This document shows positions 56,486 through 64,000 of a DNA stretch of 64,000 nucleotides, in pieces. Source of the stretch: Tigriopus japonicus (lineage: Eukaryota > Arthropoda > Copepoda > Harpacticoida > Harpacticidae); contig JAAGOF010000071.1 in the NCBI GenBank assembly GCA_010645155.1, positions 51,109-115,108 of the forward strand, in the 5' to 3' direction. The notes beneath the pieces were generated by a model, which ran no database searches, was not told the DNA's origin, and saw nothing but the letters and a program-made list of their open reading frames with translations. Every line of letters starts with the position of its first letter. Position 1 is the stretch's first letter. The position numbers and the translations under genes were made by a program.

Positions 56486-59400
56486 ACAGGCAAAATTGTT
56501 CTCAGAAAGAGGCAAACTTCAAGCAAAAATTTGTAGACCTTCTCCAAATCATCAACTAAACTTTTTGAGTCCTGACTATTCCTTCCTCAAACTAATTTTG
56601 GATCATCAACATAAGATGAAATACTGGCTTTTGTACCAAGCTTATTAGGGGGAGCAATGAAAATGACAAAAAAGAGCAGACCTAAAATGGAACTTTTTAA
56701 AATGCCACTCAATGATCCTTCAGCCTTAGGATCTGCTTCCTTTCACTAATGAAGCTTTCAATCCCAGTCTGGACCTTACCCTGCCTCCCACTGTTTGAGT
56801 AGATGAAGCAAGACCACGAATTATGCACCTTATTAGAGGCCTTGGTAAAGCCAAGATAAACTATATCAATTCGCTAATGACTCCAAGCCTGCCAAATGCC
56901 AATGACATGTTCTAAATAGTCAATCAATTGGATGAATGTACTAAAATGTACTCGAAATCTGTGGTGTTCTGAAGGAAATGATATCATAGACTTCCAAATA
57001 ATCTACAAGCTCCGACTTCATGATCTTCTCAAAAAAAAATTCAAACTGCAGGCCAGGGAAATGTGCCTATAATTACTAGGGAAAACTTATCTGTGCCTAG
57101 AAAAGTGCAAGAACATGAGCTAACTATAATGAGGAGGTAAATTTGCCCTGATCCAGGATTCAAAAGATTGAGTAGGAGAAAAAAGGAACAAAAATCTGTC
57201 AAATGGCAAGAAATGACAAATTCATTCAAAGCTAAAATTTGCCATCACTGTTTCTGAAAAGCTCTGTGCGCCCAACTCTCTTCAAAAAACGGAAGCGAAC
57301 GTGCCATAAAGCAAAACGTCTGATGTCGAATACGCATGAATCATTGACTACTTTTTTGAAAGTTTGGAAAGTGTTCAGGTCCTTAACAGTATTTGAAAGA
57401 TTCCATATGACATTCTTTACATTTTCTACACAATTTATATGAAAAGGACATCATAATCAAAAATGCATCCATTCTCAAACCTATTTTGTCAGATATTTTA
57501 TGCAAAAATGACGAACAGCTACATTTGTACCATCGCATTGAAGTCTAAAAGTATCAACGTCTTAAGGTCAATCATTGACCTCTAAAAACAGAAAGGCAAG
57601 TGGTAATTTTTGCGGGTCGAGCTAAAGATGTTTAATCTAATATTAAGGCTTTAGGTCGAGCTAACTTCACTGCCATCATGAACAAGGTCATCTACAGGGT
57701 GTACCACTTGAAACCTGGACTAGAAAATATACTTAAGGCAAAATGTATTTTTCTGAGAAACACCTTGTCAATGAAATTCACCTAATGGAAACAAGCTTAT
57801 GCTTCTTTTAATCCTCTCCCACTTCCAAAATGTGTCTTTTTGGGGCAAGATTATTTTGATATTAATCATAGGCAGTAAATGTTGCTCCCTTCTTCTTGGG
57901 AACTCAATCCTTATCCACATTCTAATTTCAATGGCTTCCAAGAGAAAGAAAATTGTAAGCTCCAGATTTCAAGTTGCTAAATACAGTTTTCTGCCATTTT
58001 TTTATTAGCTTAACAAATTAAATCAAAGATTTAAACTCAAATAGCCAAAAAAAATGGACAAATACAAATGGCATCAGTATTGCTTTCCTCTCAAATTCTA
58101 AGCATTCAAGTTTCATTTGCTATTTTAATGTTTCCAGCCATTGTTTAAGTCAGTTTGAATGTTTTCATTTGCCAAATGTAGTTCTTTGAAGGCTTTGTTT
58201 TTTTCGCCATTAATCTTCAACCCTTGACAGTTGGTTATAAGGAGTATCATTATGCAGAAATAATTCCATTGGTATATTTTAGGGCATTTTTGTCTACTTT
58301 ATTCATTTTCATATGACACACCTTGCAGAAGCACTTTCCGAGCTCTCTCTATGAGAAGTGACTCTCTCGCTCATCGTGATCAGAAAAATTGAAATCATAA
58401 ATGTATGTGCGTGCATACACCTGGCTCACAACTGCCTGATGCTAATATGTCCAATCATACCAAACATTATGCATCTCCTTGACTTGTAAGGATCAGAAGG
58501 CCAAAAAGCTGGATTTTAGGAGACATGAGATATATGTCACACAGTATTGGTAACATTTAAGGCCAACTCCTGCAAAAAATTATCAAAACTGGGTGTGGAG
58601 TACTTGCAATTTGACAAAAATAATGGCTTGCCTATTCTTCAAGTCAATGATATGTCGCACAATTTACGATTGTACATTCGGACCCAAATTAGTTATAACA
58701 TTGGCTTGTTTTAGATCAAAAATGCTGAAAAAAATCTAAGGTAGTCTGCGTAAGACAAGTCTTGGTTTAATTGGTCAAAATGTAAAGGTTTTTGTGCCCT
58801 GACATTATTTGAACATCATATGGGTATTTGAAAGGATTTTTGTGCAGTAAGGAATATCTAAAAAAAACAATGCCTAGAGATCATTATATTTGAAAAAATA
58901 GAAATTGGCTAGAATTTGGTTACAGATTTAGAAAAGCTCAAGTTTCCAGCAAGATAGAACATCAAGTTTTTTTCCTAAACCACAGGAAAAAAGTGGAGAA
59001 GTCAAAAAAAAGGAAAAAAAGACCAAAATATTTGCGAAAAATGCACAATTCCAGAAAAATGTGCAAATAGTGGAGCACGGACAGTTACGAAAAAATAAAC
59101 CATGTCTTGCGCACTTTCATGTGTACTATGATCTTCCACTTGTTTGGGAAAGCATGTTACTATATTCTTCGGAAATATTTGCCTTTTCACGCAACTCCTG
59201 ACCAGTTTCAGCACTAAACCAGGCGGACAAAATGACGGCAATGGCATCTCTATAGATCTCAATGTAATAGACCTTTAACAAAACTACCTTTCGATACAAA
59301 TTTTGCAGTTTTAAGGAGATTTTGAAATTGGTCCGATTCTGTCCAAAGTCATTTCAAATTTTGTCCGAATCCAATCAGAAACACCTGGTCACCCTGATTT

Positions 59401-59553
59401 CAGCTGATTGGTTGTTTCTTGGCAATCAAAACAAAAGAAATCGCTCTGTCAAAATGATCTCACGTCCCTCATCTTTACCATCATTTTCATCATGGTGAGA
59501 CCACCGGATCGCCATCGTCTTTAGCCGCGTCCGTCCTTCCCTTGATCATCATC

Positions 59554-62220
59554 ATGTGGCGCTCAGTGCGTTGTTCGCGATTGCTCTTGGGATTGGCACT
59601 CGGACTTTTCATCCTGATCCCGTTGTTGGTCCACTTCTTTTGGCTCACCGATCTCTCCGAGCGAAACCGGGCCGGTAATAATCCCTCGCAAACGCTCAAC
59701 CAAGCCGCTCATTTGGACGGCATCCATCTCGATAATGACCTGGACCAATTAGCCGCGGCCGAGCTCGTCCGTAAAACTCTGGGCCTTTCCGGGGACCCGA
59801 GTGGGCCCATGGAAGGCCCCGCCTCCGAGAAACGCATCCAGGATCTCTTGCGGATCAAGCATTCCGTTCAAAACGAATTGCAGACGTTGGAAAGTCAACG
59901 CACCGAGATGCAACGCCAGATCGCGTCGTTTCATCGCAAGATTGAGGAGCTCCGGACGGAAGCCACCCGTCATCAAACCGATTTGGAACGCTTGCGACTG
60001 TCTATTCAACAGGCCCAAATGGCTTTGAACGAGTTCCAAACGCGGAACACACCCGAGATACGCACGCCTTTGCGATTGAGCGCGGAGTATTCGCACCGTG
60101 TGGGACGCTTGGGGCTCAAGCCGGACCGAATTGGGGGTCAATGTACCATGGGTCATTGCTTCGATTATTCCGAGTGTCGATTGGGCTCACCCATGTCGGT
60201 GTATGTGTATGAAACTGATAAAATGGGTTCGATTTGGCCCTCGGATGTGATTGTGACGGATCAAGGGCAAGACGCCTGTTTGTTTTTAGTGTGGATAGAT
60301 CGATTCGACGGTCCAACTTTAGAACGACTCAAGTTTTGGGCCGGTGATGGACGCAATCATATTGTCATAGTTAAAGATCAAGAACCGACTCCTGAGCATT
60401 CATATCGGGCTCTCATTGGATCGACTTCGTTTTCTCGGCGATCGTTTCGTTCCGATTTTGATTTGGTACTGCCTCATCTTTCTGTTCCGGATGAGGTGGA
60501 GGAACCTTGGAGGGAAGTTCCTCCGTTGTTGCCGCTTCATAGGCGGTATCTCATATCGTACCAAGATCACGTGGACCTGAATGAGTTGACCAAGGAAGAA
60601 CGAGCGTTATTCGAGAGCTTGAAACAAATCGGTCTGGACCAAACGGATGATCAAGTAATTTTGGAGTTAGATTGTCCCCTTTCGGAAGAAGATGGGTTGT
60701 GCCATACCAATGCGAAGCGCTCTCAGACCCTTGAAGCCTCTACATATACATTAATTCCAATCCTGGGCCCGCCGATAGTATCTAGTGCACACATGCAACA
60801 AAGGCTGTACGAAGCTTTAAAAGAAAACTCAATCCCTGTGATAATCGGACATCCTTGGGCATCGTTGGCTATCCCATTTTCGGAGCAGATACATACATCG
60901 GATTTCATTGTCAATGTTCCTTTAGCTCGAGTTGGGGAACTGCACTACATTCTAAGATCGTTCCCGGATTCGGATCTTTTCCACATGAAGCGAAAAGGTA
61001 GTCTGTATTGGAAAACTTACATGTCCTCCAAAGTGAACGTGATCCGTACGGTGATCAACCTTGTCAGAGAGCGACTTGATATCGCACCACCTCATGTTTC
61101 GGATGTGGCTTCTCCCAGTGTTTTTGATCGAGACCATCCTCGATCCATGATGGAAAGTCTCCCTGCCGATATGGAACCCAGTGAGCCTCTCGGTCCTTTG
61201 GAACCACCCAAAGCCTCCGTGCCATACCGACGTAACCTTTCTACGATCCATGTGGATGGGTATGCTCGATGGAATCAACGGTTTGATCCCTTTCAGTTAC
61301 CGCCAAGCACTCCTTGGGAACCCGTTCTGTCCACGGATGCCAAATTCATGGGCTCATCAGTGGGATTTCGCCCGATTGGCGAGGGCGTTGGTGGGGCGGG
61401 AAAAGAGTTCAGTCAAGCTCTGGGCGGAAATAGCCCTGCCGAACAATTCACTGTGGTCATGCTCACCTATGAGCGAGAGCTCGTTCTCATCGATGCCTTG
61501 GTCCGATTGTACGGCCTACCATTCTTAAATAAAGTGATCGTGGTGTGGAATTCTCCACAAGTGCCAAGTGGTGATTTGCAGTGGCCTGATATTGGTGTGC
61601 CTATTGAGGTGATTCGGACGTCAGTCAATAGTTTGAACAACCGGTTCCTTCCGTTTGACGTGATTGAAACCGAGGCTATTCTTTCCGTGGACGATGACGC
61701 ACATTTGCGCCATGACGAGATCATATTTGGGTTTCGTGTTTGGCGAGAAAATCGGGATCAATTGGTAGGTTTCCCGGGACGTTATCACGCCTGGGACTTG
61801 GAGCACAACTCTTGGAACTACAATTCCAATTACTCATGCGAGCTCTCCATGGTTTTGACGGGGGCCGCTTTTTATCACAAGTATTACAACTACCTGTATT
61901 CTTCGGTTATGCCCAAGGCAATTCGTGCCAAAGTGGACGAATTCATGAACTGTGAAGATCTAGCCATGAACTTCCTCATCTCACATGTAACTCGAAAACC
62001 TCCCGTAAAAGTGACCTCTCGATGGACGTTCCGATGTCCGGGTTGTCCAGTTTCGCTTTCGGAAGATGATACTCACTTCCAAGAGCGTCACAAATGCATC
62101 AATTTCTTCATGGAAGTCTACGGTTACATGCCGCTGTTGTTCACACAATTCCGCGCGGACTCGGTGCTATTCAAGACACGAATTTCTGCCGACAAGCAGA
62201 AGTGCTTTAAATTTATCTGA
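59554..62220 (+). CDS. EXTL3: Exostosin-like 3 (botv), heparan sulfate glycosyltransferase, intronless
   Basis: This is an ER/Golgi type II enzyme that transfers alpha-1,4-GlcNAc to the linkage tetrasaccharide and so starts heparan sulfate chains. It has 888 residues in one exon. The start is the ATG at 59554; the frame extends four codons further only through TTG. A signal anchor lies at about 8-30 (LLLGLALGLFILIPLLVHFF), followed by a long coiled coil at about 85-165 that is typical of EXTL3. The GT47-like exostosin domain occupies about 195-500. The GT64 domain occupies about 625-888 and includes the metal-binding DDD at 713-715 (SVDDDAHLRHDE), SCELSMVLTGAAF, and the C-terminal KCFKFI. A 10-codon uORF starts at 59492, although that ATG also sits on a possible splice donor (ATG then GTGAGA). 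Orthologues usually have introns. Confidence 0.96.
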   Translation: MWRSVRCSRLLLGLALGLFILIPLLVHFFWLTDLSERNRAGNNPSQTLNQAAHLDGIHLDNDLDQLAAAELVRKTLGLSGDPSGPMEGPASEKRIQDLLRIKHSVQNELQTLESQRTEMQRQIASFHRKIEELRTEATRHQTDLERLRLSIQQAQMALNEFQTRNTPEIRTPLRLSAEYSHRVGRLGLKPDRIGGQCTMGHCFDYSECRLGSPMSVYVYETDKMGSIWPSDVIVTDQGQDACLFLVWIDRFDGPTLERLKFWAGDGRNHIVIVKDQEPTPEHSYRALIGSTSFSRRSFRSDFDLVLPHLSVPDEVEEPWREVPPLLPLHRRYLISYQDHVDLNELTKEERALFESLKQIGLDQTDDQVILELDCPLSEEDGLCHTNAKRSQTLEASTYTLIPILGPPIVSSAHMQQRLYEALKENSIPVIIGHPWASLAIPFSEQIHTSDFIVNVPLARVGELHYILRSFPDSDLFHMKRKGSLYWKTYMSSKVNVIRTVINLVRERLDIAPPHVSDVASPSVFDRDHPRSMMESLPADMEPSEPLGPLEPPKASVPYRRNLSTIHVDGYARWNQRFDPFQLPPSTPWEPVLSTDAKFMGSSVGFRPIGEGVGGAGKEFSQALGGNSPAEQFTVVMLTYERELVLIDALVRLYGLPFLNKVIVVWNSPQVPSGDLQWPDIGVPIEVIRTSVNSLNNRFLPFDVIETEAILSVDDDAHLRHDEIIFGFRVWRENRDQLVGFPGRYHAWDLEHNSWNYNSNYSCELSMVLTGAAFYHKYYNYLYSSVMPKAIRAKVDEFMNCEDLAMNFLISHVTRKPPVKVTSRWTFRCPGCPVSLSEDDTHFQERHKCINFFMEVYGYMPLLFTQFRADSVLFKTRISADKQKCFKFI

Positions 62221-62253
62221 ATCCTTCTCATCATTGCATCAATATGATGGATG

Positions 62254-62259
62254 AATAAA
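62254..62259 (+). promoter_or_regulatory. Polyadenylation signal of EXTL3
   Basis: AATAAA 34 bases past the EXTL3 stop codon. Confidence 0.6.
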
Positions 62260-63051
62260 TGTGCCATATCTATTAGAAATTTAAATGTGTATTTCCGAGG
62301 TATAGTGAAAAATGTTGGTTTCATTTGTATCTCACTCAAGGACATTTCGCTTTTTTCTTTCTCTTTCGAAGGTATCGGTTACAATGTAGTGGTTGCAACG
62401 TCCTCGAAAAATACGTACTTAACGCGGACGACGAGTACAAAGAAGTACACTGAATAGGAACGAACCACTCGTAGATAACAAAATACAACATGAAAAGCCA
62501 GGAATATTGAAAATATGACTTGCATTATCTAAATTAGCATATTGTATTGGTGGTAGTAGATGTAATAGTAAGAATAATAATCGTAATAGTAGGTAGCAGT
62601 TTCTTCATTGTTATTATTTTCTTCCTTCTTGTGTGGCTGTTCTACTTGTATCATCACCAACGTAAAAAACAACTCGGATTCGGGCTGCTCTGGCTGCTGC
62701 TGGTTGGTTAGTTAGTAAGTTATGGACGCAAACTTGAGTTCTGTCTGTGGTCGGATTCTGTTAAGAGAGAAGGGGGCGTGGGGACAAGGGACGACAGGAC
62801 CTAGCAATCGTTCTTATTCGAAAGCCATCATCGCCCTGATCTAAACATTTGACGAAAACTGAGCACGATTAATCACAGTTGTGAGGTGGATTGAGATGGA
62901 CGACCTCAACCCAAATTTCGAGCACTAACATCTTGGATCCTGCATAGCAGTTCAATCGAACTGGTTTGATCTTCTGCGATCTTGCTGCTGGGGATGGTAA
63001 TGATAGTTGAGGGAGGCATAGTAGAAGCGCAAAAAGGTAGGCTGATTCATT
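62260..63051. other. Intergenic region and CDK 3' UTR
   Basis: The space between the convergent EXTL3 and CDK genes. No gene or mobile element is seen. The polyadenylation site of the CDK gene was not identified with confidence. Confidence 0.5.
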
Positions 63052-63802
63052 TCAAAGAAGCATGCTCTGTCGACGTATTTTCCCTGAACCGTGGGGAAAT
63101 ACCGACGGGTTGTAGCCGGGATCTTTCGACAAGTGAATACCGGGAACCGAGAATATGGACTGAACTGTAATCAAGGCAAAAACATCCTTCCGATTAGAAC
63201 ACTAGTCATTTGAATGTTTAGACTTGTTACAAAACAGCGCAAAAGAACTTACCATCTCCCAAGTTTTGCACGCCTTTGCCTAAGCTGTCAAAGTAACGAT
63301 GTTTCATGGCGTCTTGGGCGGATATTCGCTTCTTTGCCTCGTACAGCAGGAATTTGGATGCCAGGTCAATGCCATCTTGCTCCAGCCTTGGCACTCGTTT
63401 GACCAAAGGCTCGGCAGGATATTGCGGGAAATGATAGTGGTTCAATTCCTCTGACAAAGATATTCCTGGCCACGTGTCCTCGCACGGAGAGCCTATCACC
63501 TGCAATGAATGAATGAATGGATAAAGAATGAAGAATAGTGGACAGTTCACCGAATCGGTCAATGTCACACCACGTACCTTGAAGATGAGATGAAGCTCGT
63601 CTTCAACCGTAGAACCAGGAAACAGGGGTCGGCCTGAGGCCATTTCTGAGAAAATGCATCCAACACCCCACATATCAATGGGAGTGGAGTACTCTGTGGA
63701 TCCTAAAAGGACATCGGGAGGGCGGTACCAGAGCGTGACCACCTCGTTTGAGTAGGTCTTGGTTGGTACAGACTTAGCACGAGCCAGACCGAAGTCGGCC
63801 AA
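63052..63802 (-). CDS. CDK16: PCTAIRE-type cyclin-dependent kinase, C-terminal part (5' end outside window)
   Basis: This is the C-terminal lobe of a cyclin Y-dependent kinase. Three exons join in frame (transcript order): 63802-63578, 63499-63253 and 63164-63052, all GT-AG, encoding 194 residues. The visible part starts at the metal-binding DFGLARAKS, followed by the activation segment [14 protein letters not shown] and the helix with [20 protein letters not shown]. The [12 protein letters not shown] stretch and the C-terminal SIF motif favour the PCTAIRE group (CDK16/17/18) over CDK14. The last exon was found by continuing past the donor at 63252: it supplies [17 protein letters not shown] and ends in a TGA at 63054-63052. 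The P-loop, the PCTAIRE helix and HRD lie upstream, beyond 64000. The intron after 63802 covers the remaining bases. Confidence 0.9.
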
Positions 63803-64000
63803 CTGTGATGTGGGAAGAGAGAAAAAAGACCATATGTTAATTTCAATTTGTTAATTGCGAAAGATGACGATGAAGATGCCAAGCTTCTTGGAACTTGGAT
63901 GACCTCACCGGGGAGAAAATGTGTCTGTGTGCCCTCAGAATTTGAGTGAGCTTAAGTTATCAAAGTAAGACTTGAGATTACGTTAGTTCGTTTGAGGCTA

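Larger units (their letters stand above)
50738..59553. other. Long repeat-rich intergenic region
   Basis: The first 1.2 kb is the presumed LGN leader and promoter, with GGA runs (51362-51384, 51518-51530) and a (GGTT)n run (51547-51575). Then come an AT-rich block rich in AAGAGCTAAA-like motifs (52280-53170), a 30-bp satellite (53234-53345), a fold-back element (54075-54346) and a SINE (56001-56485). Bases 56500-59400 show no gene or repeat I could support. Confidence 0.55.

Overview
This window is nuclear DNA from an animal. It has short GT-AG introns (about 60-110 bases in the tight genes), AATAAA polyadenylation signals, no operons, and genes typical of bilaterians: clathrin heavy chain, ERK, LGN/Pins, EXTL3/botv, a PCTAIRE CDK and DNA-PKcs. 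The protein sequences and gene architecture look protostome, most likely arthropod and possibly crustacean. That placement is an inference from general resemblance, since no species-diagnostic marker is present.

Layout. The 3' part of mitochondrial Lon protease (1-1680, +) converges on an intronless, divergent Na+/K+-ATPase alpha paralogue (1807-4929, -). Clathrin heavy chain follows (7803-14471, +, 13 coding exons that I could place base by base). Then comes a 7.6 kb repeat-rich gap, and ERK/MAPK (22085-23754, -, 5 exons). A second repeat-rich gap holds a hAT-like element and inverted minisatellites. It leads to DNA-PKcs (27981-39416, +), which is one uninterrupted reading frame of 3811 codons. 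After it lie a WSC-family sulfotransferase (40477-43976, +, 4 exons), a GT31 beta-1,3-glycosyltransferase (45639-48281, +, 3 exons, the first of only 14 coding bases), LGN/Pins (48845-50737, -, intronless), an 8.8 kb repeat-rich gap, EXTL3/botv (59554-62220, +, intronless), and the 3' part of a PCTAIRE-type CDK (63052-63802, -).

The genes do not form one pathway. Three neighbours act in Golgi glycan synthesis or modification (sulfotransferase, GT31 enzyme, EXTL3), but they are separated and differently oriented. I see no sign of a gene cluster in the prokaryotic sense.

The intergenic DNA holds most of the unexplained structure: two hAT-like elements with 8-bp target-site duplications, three families of fold-back (palindromic) elements, one of them also inserted in a clathrin intron, a tRNA-derived SINE with a (CAAA)n tail, a 66-bp-arm near-perfect inverted repeat, an inverted pair of 17-bp minisatellite arrays, and several satellites. 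The most notable observations are the intronless DNA-PKcs gene, the Na,K-ATPase paralogue with substituted cation-site and ouabain-site residues, and several short reading frames of unknown status. I did not find a convincing new multi-gene system.
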